Part shown: positions 8,267 to 16,623 of the stretch, piece by piece
Position numbering within the stretch: the first letter of the stretch is position 1
How the letters are laid out: every line of letters begins with the position of its first letter
DNA from: HGM11416 sp964532155
Lineage (GTDB): Bacteria; Bacillota; Clostridia; Christensenellales; Borkfalkiaceae
Reading direction: 5' to 3'
Length of the DNA: 36,567 nucleotides
Assembly (NCBI GenBank): GCA_964532155.1
Contig: CAZHGN010000012.1
Coordinates: 1-36,567, forward strand
Notes under the pieces: generated by a model
Seen by the model: the letters and a program-made list of their open reading frames with translations, nothing else
The model's database searches: none
What the model was told of the DNA's origin: nothing
Program-made: the position numbers and the translations under genes

Positions 8267-9220
8267 TTATTTTTGCATTGCAAGCGCCGCCGCGCCGAGC
8301 ACGCCGGCTTTATTGCCGAGCGACGCCGCGCGAATTTTCACCGACGGTGAGCCGTATATTTTGCCGAAAAGCTGAGCGTCGAGCTTGCGTTTAAGGGGCA
8401 ATATGAGGTTATCGCCCTGCGCGCACACGCCGCCACCGATCAAAATCGCCTGCGGTCTGAAAACGTTGGCGACGTTGGTAATGCCGCATGCCAAAAGTTC
8501 TTCGTACCTATCGACTACCTCAGCGGCGTAAACATCGACGGGGGCGTAATCGAACGGCGTTACGCCGCTTACCGCCTCGAGCGAGCCTATCTCCCACATG
8601 CGCGAATCGGGGTGCGCTTGCATTGCGCGCTTGGTTTCGCGAATAAGCGCCGTTGCCGAAGCGTACGCCTCGAAACATCCGCGGCGACCGCAAGTGCAAG
8701 GTTCGCCGTTATACACGATTACCTCATGTCCGACCTCCGCGCCCGCAGAGCGGTTACCCTCGAAAAGTTTTCCGTCGATGACTATGCCCGAGCCAACGCC
8801 CGTGCCGAGCGTGATGAGAACGAGACTGTCAAACTCCTTGCCGGCACCGAATTGTTTTTCGCCGAGCGCCGCAACGTTTGCGTCGTTAGCAACTTTTACC
8901 GGCACGCCCAAGCGCGACGAAACTGCAGTTGCCACGTCGAAATCGCTAAGGTTTAAGTTATTGGAATAAACGACTATGCCCTTCACACTGTCGATAAATC
9001 CGGGGAAACCCATTCCCGCGGCGATTATTTCATCCGAAGAAACGCCGCTTTGTTCTTTAAGGTCGTTCACGAGAGCGGCGACGTTATCGGCAAGTTTTTC
9101 GCCGCCGAGTTCGCATTGCGTTGCGATTTTTCCGTCCGCGACGATTTCGCCGCTTTCGGCGACTATTCCGCCCTTGATGAACGTTCCGCCGACGTCTATT
9201 CCCAAATAATATTTTTTCAT
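8267..9220 (-). CDS. glcK: ROK family glucokinase
   Basis: A 317-residue sugar kinase of the ROK family. The N-terminal phosphate loop GIDVGGTFIKGG (about 7-18), the catalytic Asp motif NDANVAALGE, the GTGVGSGIV loop and the structural zinc motif CTCGRRGCFEAYAS (CxCGxxGC) are all present. The usual reaction is ATP-dependent phosphorylation of glucose at C6 in the cytoplasm. There is no N-terminal DNA-binding domain, so it is a kinase rather than a ROK repressor. Related ROK kinases act on mannose, fructose or N-acetyl sugars, so the substrate is inferred. AGGAG lies 11 nt before the ATG. It has its own promoter and terminator. Confidence 0.88.
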   Translation of the reverse strand: MKKYYLGIDVGGTFIKGGIVAESGEIVADGKIATQCELGGEKLADNVAALVNDLKEQSGVSSDEIIAAGMGFPGFIDSVKGIVVYSNNLNLSDFDVATAVSSRLGVPVKVANDANVAALGEKQFGAGKEFDSLVLITLGTGVGSGIVIDGKLFEGNRSAGAEVGHEVIVYNGEPCTCGRRGCFEAYASATALIRETKRAMQAHPDSRMWEIGSLEAVSGVTPFDYAPVDVYAAEVVDRYEELLACGITNVANVFRPQAILIGGGVCAQGDNLILPLKRKLDAQLFGKIYGSPSVKIRAASLGNKAGVLGAAALAMQK

Positions 9221-9274
9221 ATGCAGATATGCTCCTAAATTATCTACTTTGAGGCACGCCTAAAACGAAAGACG

Positions 9275-9287
9275 ACCTTACTAAGGT
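9275..9287. promoter_or_regulatory. Palindromic operator candidate at the glcK start site
   Basis: ACCTTA-C-TAAGGT is a perfect 6-bp inverted repeat around one base. Its centre (9281) coincides with the predicted glcK transcription start (9282), a position suited to repression. Confidence 0.45.
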
Positions 9288-9288
9288 T

Positions 9289-9317
9289 ATTCTACCATTG
9301 ACGGCGGTTTTTTGCAA
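9289..9317 (-). promoter_or_regulatory. Promoter of the glcK gene
   Basis: Minus strand: TTGCAA (9312-9317), 17 bp, TAGAAT (9289-9294). The 8-bp inverted repeat CGGCGGTT/AACCGCCG (9302-9333) overlaps its upstream half and sits between the two divergent promoters. Confidence 0.65.
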
Positions 9318-9345
9318 TCGATTTAACCGCCGCTTAAAAAAATGC

Positions 9346-9383
9346 TTGACAAAACACTTGTTCAACTTATATAATGTTATATA
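9346..9383 (+). promoter_or_regulatory. Sigma-A promoter of the CvpA-like gene with palindrome over the -10
   Basis: TTGACA (9346-9351), 18 bp, TATAAT (9370-9375). A 16-bp near-perfect palindrome, TATATAA-TG-TTATATA (9368-9383), covers the -10 and the predicted start at about 9382; its AT-richness makes an operator role uncertain. Confidence 0.85.
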
Positions 9384-9444
9384 GCATAAATGCAAAATAT
9401 TTCTTTTATAAAAAATTCGCAACGTACATCGGAGATGGTTTTTT

Positions 9445-11703
9445 ATGGAATATATGGAATACGTTCAATATCTTTTCACCGCAATAATAGCCGCATTCGT
9501 CGTATTCGGCTTTCTGATCGGTTTTTGCCGCGGAAGCAAGCGCGCCCTCTTGCGCCTTGTTTGGCTGGTTTTAACAGTCGCCGCCGTGACGATATTCACG
9601 CCTAAAATAACTCCGCTTTTCTTAAATACCGACGTGTCGTTTTTGAACCTCAGTTACAACGGAACGACCGCTTCTAACATGAAAGAATACATTACCCTTG
9701 CCGTTTCGGGTGCGCTAAACGCCTCGCCCGAAGAACTGTCGGGTACGATAGAATACGTTCTCGCCCTCGTTACGATGGCGCTGAACGGCGTGATTTTCGC
9801 AATATTGTTTTTCGGCGCAAAATACGTTACGCTCGTTATTTATAAAGTATGCGCCGTGATATTCATTCACGACAAGGGCAAATCTAAGGGACGTTTTGTC
9901 GGCGCGCTCATCGGTTGCGTTTCGGGGGCGCTCGTCGCACTGACCGTTTTGGTTCCCGTCGCCGGTTACGTTTCCGTTTACGACGCCGTCGCCGATTCGC
10001 TCGGCTCCGAATATCAGTCGTCGTTTGAAAAAGCCGACGAAGTAATCGATATTTATAAAGAAGACACTCTCGTCAAACTCATTCGCGGAATCGGCATCGA
10101 AAAACTGCAAATCGATATTTTTAACGCCGTTTCCACCGCCGAATACGGCGATACCACCTTTAGACTTTCCGAAGAAAAGTACGATATTTTAAACGCCGTT
10201 CCCGCACTCATCGCGCTCGGCAACGAGGCAAATTCCGAAAATCCCGATTTCGACTCGATGGTAAATTCCCTCGCCACCTTGCTCGACAGCAACATCGTAT
10301 ACGTCGGCATTAAAGAACTTTCGCCCGTGCTCGGTAGTCTTATCGAAACCGCAGATTTCGGCAGCGGAACGGGTGCCGCCGAACTTAAAAGCGTTCTTTT
10401 GGACGTAATAGGCAATCTGCCTAAACTCGAAAAAAATAAAATCAAGCGCGGCTTAAACTCTATGGCAACGGTACTTTCGGGGCTTAAGGACTTAGATAAT
10501 CCCGACGCCGCGGCGCTCGAAAAGGTCGGCAAAGGGTTGGACGACCTTATCGAAAGCGGACTCGTAACGAACAATAAAATAGCGGATCTTGCTGCAACCG
10601 CAGCCGAATCTCTTTTCGAATCGGTTACCGACGAGGACGATATTTACGACACCACGCAAGAAATTATAAACGGTTTGAAAGCCGGCGTTTATTCGTACAA
10701 AACCGAATTTGGTGCGGCGGGCTGTTTGCTCGAAGCGACCGACGTTTTAAACGAAGAATTTTCTTTCGATAAAGACGCGGCGAAACTCGGCGCAAAAATA
10801 GACGACGCGCTGAAATATAAAGCCCAAATAATAGATAAAGAACTTGTCGATTCTTTTGTAGAAAAGACGATCGAAAGTTATTCCGACGACCTCTTGGAGG
10901 GTGATTTCACTAACTACGTCGACGAAATTACCGACAATCTACGCCACGACATTTCGTATGAAACGGAGTTCGGTTACGTCGCAAAACTCTTCGAACTGTC
11001 AAATTTCGACTACTCGATCGAAAATATCACGCAAAAAGACGAATCGGGCGTTTCGCTCGGCGTTAGGTTAGACGAAATTTCGTCGTCCGTTTTGGTAGGT
11101 AAAATACCTATGCTCGTAATCCAAGACGCCCTCGACGTTTACGCCGACGATAATGCGAAATACGGCGCTATTCTTAACGAGATCAAGAATAACTTTGAGA
11201 CTGTTGCGAATAATTCCGTTCCGTACGGAGATCAAAGCGGATACACTTACAGCAATATTACCGAAGCGCTCGGCGATATTTACGCAAAACTCAGCACCGC
11301 GGGAGTACAAATAACCGAGAAAACGGAATTTACCGCGGACATTGCAAGCAATTACGAAACTACGCTCAACGAGCTTACGCTCAATATCTTAATGGGGCAA
11401 AACGCAACGCGTGCCCTCGCCTCGCATATTGCAGGCGAAGTTAAGACGAATATCGATAACATCGGTAAGAAATATCCGCTCGTAGACCTTTCGTCCGTCA
11501 CGTCGAAAATCGACGTATATATCAGCTACCTTAGCCGCACGAAAAACTTAGGCGAAGAGCCGTACGACTCCAATTTGGATACGTTTAAGACGGCGGACGG
11601 ATCGAACTGCAACGAAACGACCGCGGGCAGCACTCGGGTAAATAAACCGTTCACCTATTTCTGCGAACTGTTAACAGACCTTTTGCCTAAATCGGGAACT
11701 TAA
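9445..11703 (+). CDS. Large protein with a CvpA-like membrane N-terminus
   Basis: A 752-residue protein. The first ~170 residues hold about four membrane helices with loops resembling the CvpA (colicin V production) family: GFCRGSKRALLRLVW early on, and KGRFVGALIGCVSGALVAL before the last helix. The remaining ~580 residues are soluble, acidic and helix-rich, with many D, E, A, L and N and no Cys cluster; they probably face outside. I do not recognise the large domain. GGAG lies 10 nt before the ATG. It has its own promoter and terminator. Its composition resembles that of the nearby repeat lipoprotein, so the two may act at the cell surface together, which is speculative. Confidence 0.65.
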   Translation: MEYMEYVQYLFTAIIAAFVVFGFLIGFCRGSKRALLRLVWLVLTVAAVTIFTPKITPLFLNTDVSFLNLSYNGTTASNMKEYITLAVSGALNASPEELSGTIEYVLALVTMALNGVIFAILFFGAKYVTLVIYKVCAVIFIHDKGKSKGRFVGALIGCVSGALVALTVLVPVAGYVSVYDAVADSLGSEYQSSFEKADEVIDIYKEDTLVKLIRGIGIEKLQIDIFNAVSTAEYGDTTFRLSEEKYDILNAVPALIALGNEANSENPDFDSMVNSLATLLDSNIVYVGIKELSPVLGSLIETADFGSGTGAAELKSVLLDVIGNLPKLEKNKIKRGLNSMATVLSGLKDLDNPDAAALEKVGKGLDDLIESGLVTNNKIADLAATAAESLFESVTDEDDIYDTTQEIINGLKAGVYSYKTEFGAAGCLLEATDVLNEEFSFDKDAAKLGAKIDDALKYKAQIIDKELVDSFVEKTIESYSDDLLEGDFTNYVDEITDNLRHDISYETEFGYVAKLFELSNFDYSIENITQKDESGVSLGVRLDEISSSVLVGKIPMLVIQDALDVYADDNAKYGAILNEIKNNFETVANNSVPYGDQSGYTYSNITEALGDIYAKLSTAGVQITEKTEFTADIASNYETTLNELTLNILMGQNATRALASHIAGEVKTNIDNIGKKYPLVDLSSVTSKIDVYISYLSRTKNLGEEPYDSNLDTFKTADGSNCNETTAGSTRVNKPFTYFCELLTDLLPKSGT

Positions 11704-11755
11704 TACGGTTGTTTGCAACTTAGGCAAACGCCGCTATCAACGCTAAAAATAAACT

Positions 11756-11793
11756 AAAGGGGGGCGCAAAACGCGTTTACCCCTTTGTTTTTT
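11756..11793 (+). terminator. Intrinsic terminator of the CvpA-like gene
   Basis: AAAGGGG (11756-11762) pairs with CCCCTTT (11780-11786), followed by GTTTTTT. Confidence 0.85.
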
Positions 11794-11865
11794 GCAAAAC
11801 CATTTGCATTTTTTAAAAAAATATAGACTTTTTCGTATTTTTCGCTTTATTTCTTATCGCCGTTG

Positions 11866-11874
11866 TGTTATAAT
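11866..11874 (+). promoter_or_regulatory. Extended -10 promoter of the DUF4177-like gene
   Basis: TG-T-TATAAT is an extended -10. The -35 position has only a T-rich stretch. The predicted leader is about 28 nt and contains GGAGGGG. Confidence 0.6.
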
Positions 11875-11908
11875 ATCTTTAATCCATAGAGTAACGGAGG
11901 GGTAAATA

Positions 11909-12142
11909 ATGAAGATTTATAAAGTCGTTCCTTGCGCTTCGGCTATAGTCGTAAGCAAAAAAGAATCCGCTCAGAACGCTATTGTCAAATTCTACGAGGT
12001 TATCGGTCAAGAATGCGTTGACGGTTGGGAATTCCATTCGATGGCGCCCGTTAGCGTTTTACGCAAAACCGGAAAATTTAAAACCAAGGAAGAACACTAT
12101 CATTCCTTCGTTTTCGTTAAAGAAATCAATCCCGAAAAATAA
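11909..12142 (+). CDS. DUF4177-like small protein
   Basis: A 77-residue protein, MKIYKVVP at the start, then a helix, then G-W-E-F-H-S-M and a closing beta strand YHSFVFVKE. This alpha/beta pattern with a conserved GWE core resembles DUF4177, a family of small cytoplasmic proteins of unknown function. A strong SD (GGAGGGG) precedes the ATG. It is monocistronic, flanked by its own promoter and terminator. Confidence 0.65.
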   Translation: MKIYKVVPCASAIVVSKKESAQNAIVKFYEVIGQECVDGWEFHSMAPVSVLRKTGKFKTKEEHYHSFVFVKEINPEK

Positions 12143-12168
12143 TCACCAAAACCACTTTTTCTTAGACT

Positions 12169-12199
12169 AAGCCGCCTTTGGGGGCGGCTTTGTTCTTTT
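12169..12199 (+). terminator. Intrinsic terminator of the DUF4177-like gene
   Basis: AAGCCGCC (12169-12176) pairs with GGCGGCTT (12183-12190), followed by TGTTCTTTT. Confidence 0.85.
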
Positions 12200-12235
12200 G
12201 CACTTTTATAACGTTTTAGTTTATTTAGGCTTAAC

Positions 12236-12997
12236 ATGAAAAAATTCGACCTACACGTACATTCCGCACCCATAAGCTGTTGCGCCCGCCTATCCCCCGA
12301 AGAATTGGCGGTAAAATATCATAAATGCGGCTACGACGGCATTATGCTGACCAACCACTATTCGCAAGCGTATATCGAGCACACGCCCGCCACCTTGCAA
12401 GAATGGAAGGAAGGCTATTTAAAAGCTTATCACGACGTAAAACGCGAGTTCGCAAAATACGGAATGGAAGTCTTTTTCGGTGCTGAAGTAACCGTTTTCG
12501 CACCCTATTCGCAAAAAATGCGCGAACGCTATTCCGAAGAGTTTTTAAAAGCGAACTACGCCGATTTAATTCTTTTCGGTTTGACCGAGGAATACTTTTT
12601 AAAAGCGCCCTTTCTTTGCGACCTTTCGCTTGCCGAGGTAAAAGCAGAATGCAACGCACACGGCGTTTCGGTGACTCAAGCGCATCCGTTTAGGCACGAG
12701 CAGTTGCACTCCCCTCGCGATCCTAAACTTTTGGACGGAATAGAGGTAAACGGCAACGTGCAGTTTTCGACCACTTGCGAAAAAGAAGTGCTGAAAATCG
12801 CGGACGACAACGATTTGTTCGTCTTTGCCGGCGGCGATACCCATTTCGACTGGCACAAGCTCAAAACCGCGACCTATATCCCCGACGACGTAACCGATTC
12901 GCAACAACTCAACGACTATTTAAAAAAGGTACGCCGCCCCAAATATTCGATAAACGAAACGGACGATTTTTCGCCCGATAAACCAAAAGACTTTTAA
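12236..12997 (+). CDS. PHP domain metal-dependent phosphoesterase
   Basis: A 253-residue protein with the PHP metal-ligand series: DLHVHS (residues 5-10), the NHY triad (about 40), E in FFGAEVT, HPF near 145 and GGDTHFD near 200. PHP enzymes are Mn/Zn-dependent phosphoesterases in the histidinol-phosphatase-like TIM-barrel fold. The length fits a stand-alone phosphatase, but the substrate cannot be told. No good SD is visible before the ATG (only AGG at 6 nt). The upstream terminator implies its own promoter, which I could not identify clearly. Confidence 0.8.
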   Translation: MKKFDLHVHSAPISCCARLSPEELAVKYHKCGYDGIMLTNHYSQAYIEHTPATLQEWKEGYLKAYHDVKREFAKYGMEVFFGAEVTVFAPYSQKMRERYSEEFLKANYADLILFGLTEEYFLKAPFLCDLSLAEVKAECNAHGVSVTQAHPFRHEQLHSPRDPKLLDGIEVNGNVQFSTTCEKEVLKIADDNDLFVFAGGDTHFDWHKLKTATYIPDDVTDSQQLNDYLKKVRRPKYSINETDDFSPDKPKDF

Positions 12998-13042
12998 CCC
13001 AACGGACTTTAAACCGAAAAACTTTTAAACGATAAACTTTAC
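12980..13042 (+). repeat. Imperfect ~16-bp tandem repeat at the PHP gene end
   Basis: Four degenerate copies of a unit like ACCGAAAAACTTTTAA occur in a row. The first encodes the last residues (KPKDF) and the stop codon; the others lie downstream of the gene. Confidence 0.5.
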
Positions 13043-13100
13043 TTTTGCGCATACGCTTTAAAAAAACTTATAAAAATTTATAAAAAACTTATAAAAATAA

Positions 13101-13140
13101 GAGAGCAGTCGGGCATTGCCGCGATTTGCTCCCTTTTTTT
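13101..13140. terminator. Terminator between the convergent PHP gene and rha operon
   Basis: GAGAGCA pairs with TGCTCCC (one mismatch), followed by seven T on the plus strand; the minus strand has a T-rich tract after the stem as well. Just before it (13063-13099) the unit AAACTTATAAAAAT is directly repeated. Confidence 0.7.
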
Positions 13141-13158
13141 ATTGAATTTATCGTTTGA

Positions 13159-13968
13159 TTAGTCGATTATACCCGCTCTCGGAGTTAAATTAAAGCGCTT
13201 GCAAAGCATTTTAAGTTCTTCGTCCGTAATGCAGTTGACTGTGTGATCCATAGCGAGAACGTAAAGCTGTGCGGTTTTTTCAACCGTTTCGATAAGTCCG
13301 AAGGTCTCGTCCATATCCTTGCCGGTGCCGTAAATGCCGTGGTTCGTCCATACTACGAGGTGATGTTCTTTCATTTTTTCGGCTGTTGCCTCGCCTATCT
13401 CGTTCGTGCCGCAAACCATCCAAGGCAATACGCCTACGCCGTCGGGGAAAACTACTATCGCTTCGGTGTTATATTTCCAAAGGGTGTGCGTAAACACGTT
13501 TTCGTCAACGGGTAAAACCGAACTCATAACGATGGTATAAGTCGGATGGGTATGCATAACTATTCTGTGCTCGGGATCACGCTCGAGACGAACGGTATGA
13601 GTCATAAGGTGTGCGGGAAGTTCGGAAGTGAAACGTCCTCCGTCCTTGTAACCCCATAAAAGTTCGGCGGTCTTGCCGTCCTTGCCTATTCTGAACAAGC
13701 CGAGGTTGGTTTCGGGATCGGCGGCAACGTTCTTGAAATACTTGCCCGTTCCCGTTACCAAGAAATATTTTCCGATAAGTTTTTCGGCGTTAAAACCGGT
13801 GGGGATTTCGCGAATTACGGCGTTGACGTCGAGGTACTCGGCAACCTGCTCCTCTGTGAGCAAATAACTGATATTGCCACCGTTGCGCTCGTCCCAGCCT
13901 TGACGGTACATGTTTGCGGTTACTTCGCTCATTTCCTTAATAAAGGGTGCGGTTAAAATATTCTTCAT
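13159..13968 (-). CDS. rhaD: L-rhamnulose-1-phosphate aldolase RhaD
   Basis: A 269-residue class II aldolase, close to the family's usual ~275. It cleaves L-rhamnulose 1-phosphate to dihydroxyacetone phosphate and L-lactaldehyde. Visible features are the substrate-loop NGGNIS (about 30), the zinc-binding HTHPT motif (about 140), the later NHGIYGTG motif (about 210) and the C-terminal helix. The ATG overlaps the rhaA stop as ATGA, so translation is coupled. It is the last gene of the rhaB-rhaA-rhaD operon, and its product can enter the TpiA reaction encoded in this same window. No lactaldehyde reductase or dehydrogenase is seen here. Confidence 0.95.
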   Translation of the reverse strand: MKNILTAPFIKEMSEVTANMYRQGWDERNGGNISYLLTEEQVAEYLDVNAVIREIPTGFNAEKLIGKYFLVTGTGKYFKNVAADPETNLGLFRIGKDGKTAELLWGYKDGGRFTSELPAHLMTHTVRLERDPEHRIVMHTHPTYTIVMSSVLPVDENVFTHTLWKYNTEAIVVFPDGVGVLPWMVCGTNEIGEATAEKMKEHHLVVWTNHGIYGTGKDMDETFGLIETVEKTAQLYVLAMDHTVNCITDEELKMLCKRFNLTPRAGIID

Positions 13969-15197
13969 CTTACTTCTTTTAACTCCTTTTCGTAATTTTG
14001 TATCTGCTCGAGATAGTCTGCGGTTAAATTATTTCTGTTTAAATATTCGTTCCAAACGTCGCCGAACGGATAGGTTTTCATTTTTTCGTTAAGGTACATA
14101 AGTTCGGTAAAGCGGCTCTCGTCCTGAAGTTTGGTCGTTTGCTCGTTGGGCAAGAGGAGCGCCCACAAAAGCGCCTTTTGCATATTGCGCATTCCGACCA
14201 CCCACGCCATAACGCGGTTAATCGACGCGTCGAAATAGTCAAGACCGATAAGAACGCGGTCGTCGGCGTTGTTTCTGACGATTTCTTTTGCGATTTCCTT
14301 AAGCTCGTCTTCGAAAACGACGACATGATCGCTGTCCCAACGCACGCCGCGCGTTACGTGGAGCGCAACTTTATCGAAGAACGCAAGCATCGAGGGGATT
14401 TTATCGGAAACGACTTCGGTCGGATGATAATGCCCGTTGTCGAGCAGGCAGCACAAGCCGTTGAGCGCCGCGTAGTTCATATAGAACTCGGACGAACCGA
14501 CGGTATAGCTTTCAACGCCTATTCCGAATACCTTGCTCTCTACCGAATCCACGATGTACTCGGCGGGATATTTAACCGAATAGATCTCGTCGAGACTTGC
14601 CTTCAAGCGAAGTCTGGGAGCAAGTCTGTTGCCGGGAACGTCCTTTAATCCGTCGGGAATCCAAAGGTTATTAAGGCAAGGCGAGCCCTGCTCTTTGCCG
14701 ATTTGTGCGGCGATCGCACGGCATGCCTTAACGTGTTTTATCCAAAAATTACGCACTTTCTCGTCGGGCGAGGACAGCGTGAGTCCGTCCTTTACCATCG
14801 GATGCGAGAACAACGTCGGATTAAAGTCAAGCCCTACTCCGCGTTTTTTCGCCCAATCGATCCACGGCGCGAAGTCTTCGACGGTAAGCTCGTCGACGTC
14901 CTTTTTCTCGGTCAAAACGGCGTAAATCGCGTGGAGATTTAAGCGTTTTTTGCCCGGAATAAGCGAAAACGCAAAATCTATATCGGCAATCAGTTCGTCG
15001 AACGTGCGTGCGCGGTATGGATAATTACCGGTCGTCTGTATGCCGCCGGATAACTCGCCGTCAAATAAAAAGCCCTTTACGTCGTCCCCCTGCCAGCAGT
15101 GCATGGAAACGGGGATTTTGCTGAGGCGCGCAAGAGCCGCCTCTACGTCAACGCCGACCTCGGCGTAAATACGTTTTGCTTCTTCGAATCTGCTCAT
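13965..15197 (-). CDS. rhaA: L-rhamnose isomerase RhaA
   Basis: A 410-residue Mn/Zn-dependent isomerase that converts L-rhamnose to L-rhamnulose. Family-typical stretches are IPVSMHCWQGDDVKGFL (about 27-43), GLDFNPTLFSHP (about 125), CCLLDNGHYHPTEVV (about 250), RWDSDHVV and GLDYFDASINR, which supply the His, Asp and Glu metal ligands. Length is normal. The SD GAGGA lies in the end of rhaB, and the ATG starts two bases after the rhaB stop. It overlaps rhaD by 4 nt (ATGA). Confidence 0.96.
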   Translation of the reverse strand: MSRFEEAKRIYAEVGVDVEAALARLSKIPVSMHCWQGDDVKGFLFDGELSGGIQTTGNYPYRARTFDELIADIDFAFSLIPGKKRLNLHAIYAVLTEKKDVDELTVEDFAPWIDWAKKRGVGLDFNPTLFSHPMVKDGLTLSSPDEKVRNFWIKHVKACRAIAAQIGKEQGSPCLNNLWIPDGLKDVPGNRLAPRLRLKASLDEIYSVKYPAEYIVDSVESKVFGIGVESYTVGSSEFYMNYAALNGLCCLLDNGHYHPTEVVSDKIPSMLAFFDKVALHVTRGVRWDSDHVVVFEDELKEIAKEIVRNNADDRVLIGLDYFDASINRVMAWVVGMRNMQKALLWALLLPNEQTTKLQDESRFTELMYLNEKMKTYPFGDVWNEYLNRNNLTADYLEQIQNYEKELKEVR

Positions 15198-15198
15198 A

Positions 15199-16500
15199 TT
15201 AAATCCTCATTTGAATTTTTATATTTCCGAGTGCCGTTGCCTCTATGGGATTGGCAACGACCTTTTTGCCGCTGTATTTTTCAGTAAGCGCGTTGAGATA
15301 TTCGTTCTTGGCGCCACCGCCGATAACGTATATGGCGTCGATCGTCGTTTGCAAATTGCGCTCGATATTGCGCGTCGCTTCGCCGTAACTGTACGCCAAA
15401 CTATGGAAAACGGAATTGAACAAATCGCCGACCGAGTTCGGGGCTTTTTTGCCGCTCTTTTTCAAAAGCGCAACGATAGCCTCGCTCATGTTGTCGGGCG
15501 CGACGAGCGTTTCGTCGTTCACGTCGAAAATCTCCGTATAATCGGAAGATTTTACCGCTTCGAATATTTGCTCGAAAGAAAGGTCTTGCTCTTTTTTAAC
15601 ATTATTAACAAGCCACATTCCCATTATGTTTTTAAGATAACGGAAATAGCCGTTGCCGCCCTCGTTGCTAAAATTCGACTCGAGCGACTTTTGCGAGGCG
15701 TTTGCCTTGGGAATTTTTACGCCGATAAGCGACCAAGTACCGCTTGACAGCACCATCGATCCGATAGGACAATCAACCGCCTCGTAAGCGCTTGCCGTAT
15801 CGTGCGAGGCGCAAGCGATTACAGGAATATTTCCGCCGAGTTCGGCTTGAATTTCAGGCTTGAAATTGCCCACGAACGCACCGGGCTTTGCAAGTTTTTT
15901 GAAAAGTACGGCGGGCAAGCCGAGCTTTTCGGTAATCGATAAATCGAATTCGCCCGTTTCGAGATTTACGAGCGCACCCGTCGTTGCGTCGGTGTACTCT
16001 TTAACCTTGCTTCCGGTAAGAAGATATTCGAGATATTCGGGTATCATCAAAAAGTCGGTAGCGTTGTCGAGCCTGCCGTTCAGTTTGTCGTCGTAAAGCT
16101 GGTAAACGGTGTTAAACGCTTGAAACTGAATGCCCGTCTTGGCGTAAAGTTCTTCGAACGGAATTATTGCGTGAACGGCTTCAGCCGCGGCTTTCGTCCG
16201 CTCGTCGCGGTAAGCGTAATGGGGATAAATAGGCTCGTCTCCGCAAAGCAGAACGTAGTCAACACCCCAAGAGTCTATGGACATGCTCTCGATTTTGCCG
16301 TAACGCTCTATCGCAAGCGCAATGCCGCGTTTGACGTGACCGAAAATTTCGTCGGTATCCCAAACAAGACGTCCGTCAAGGTTTTTCATACCGTTAGGAA
16401 AACGGTAGACCTCTTCGAGCACAACGGAGCCGTCTTTTTCGTAGCCGACTATGTGCCGCCCGCTCGATGCGCCGAGATCGACGGCAAGATAGTATTTCAT
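15199..16500 (-). CDS. rhaB: Rhamnulokinase RhaB, short at the C-terminus
   Basis: A 433-residue FGGY-family kinase that phosphorylates L-rhamnulose at C1. It shows the N-terminal LAVDLGASSGRH phosphate loop, DSWGVDYVLL, the GTWSLIGV core motif and a VIGGGAKNEYLNALTEKYSG adenosine-binding motif. The protein stops at ALGNIKIQMRI, where family members usually continue for about 40-50 residues; rhaA begins immediately after. The shortening may be a real deletion or a lineage feature. The ATG at 16500 has GGAGG upstream; an upstream in-frame extension was rejected because it runs through the promoter. First gene of the operon. Confidence 0.9.
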   Translation of the reverse strand: MKYYLAVDLGASSGRHIVGYEKDGSVVLEEVYRFPNGMKNLDGRLVWDTDEIFGHVKRGIALAIERYGKIESMSIDSWGVDYVLLCGDEPIYPHYAYRDERTKAAAEAVHAIIPFEELYAKTGIQFQAFNTVYQLYDDKLNGRLDNATDFLMIPEYLEYLLTGSKVKEYTDATTGALVNLETGEFDLSITEKLGLPAVLFKKLAKPGAFVGNFKPEIQAELGGNIPVIACASHDTASAYEAVDCPIGSMVLSSGTWSLIGVKIPKANASQKSLESNFSNEGGNGYFRYLKNIMGMWLVNNVKKEQDLSFEQIFEAVKSSDYTEIFDVNDETLVAPDNMSEAIVALLKKSGKKAPNSVGDLFNSVFHSLAYSYGEATRNIERNLQTTIDAIYVIGGGAKNEYLNALTEKYSGKKVVANPIEATALGNIKIQMRI

Positions 16501-16528
16501 CGCAATTCCTCCGATTTTTACTTTCTTA

Positions 16529-16557
16529 ATTATACCACCGATAGCATATTTAATCAA
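16529..16557 (-). promoter_or_regulatory. Promoter of the rhaB-rhaA-rhaD operon
   Basis: Minus strand: TTGATT (16552-16557), 17 bp, TATAAT (16529-16534). The predicted start is about 16522. Confidence 0.8.
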
Positions 16558-16566
16558 TGCAAAAAA

Positions 16567-16600
16567 TTGACCTTTATGCTCTCGAAATTTGACATTAATG
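16567..16600. promoter_or_regulatory. Direct-repeat operator candidate for the AraC-type regulator
   Basis: TTGACCTTTATG (16567-16578) and TTGACATTAATG (16589-16600) are 10/12 identical and spaced 22 bp start to start, about two helical turns. They lie at about -45 to -78 of the rhaB start, and the second copy overlaps the -35 of the regulator's own promoter. Confidence 0.6.
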
Positions 16601-16617
16601 TTTTTTTATTATATAAT
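16589..16617 (+). promoter_or_regulatory. Consensus sigma-A promoter of the AraC-type gene
   Basis: TTGACA (16589-16594), 17 bp, TATAAT (16612-16617). The predicted start, 7 nt downstream, is 16624, the A of the ATG, which implies a leaderless message. Confidence 0.8.
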
Positions 16618-16623
16618 TATGTT

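Noticed and set aside
12971..13100. Possible CRISPR or direct-repeat array after the PHP gene
   Set aside because: Units are short, degenerate and contiguous without unique spacers; no cas genes in the window.
13155..13172. AGTCGATTATA near the end of rhaD, similar to the dispersed motif
   Set aside because: It matches only part of the core and encodes the last residues of RhaD, so it is treated as chance similarity.
16120..16623. 168-codon in-frame extension upstream of the AraC-type ATG
   Set aside because: It runs antisense through rhaB and its promoter, has no start signals, and the ATG at 16624 gives a normal family length.
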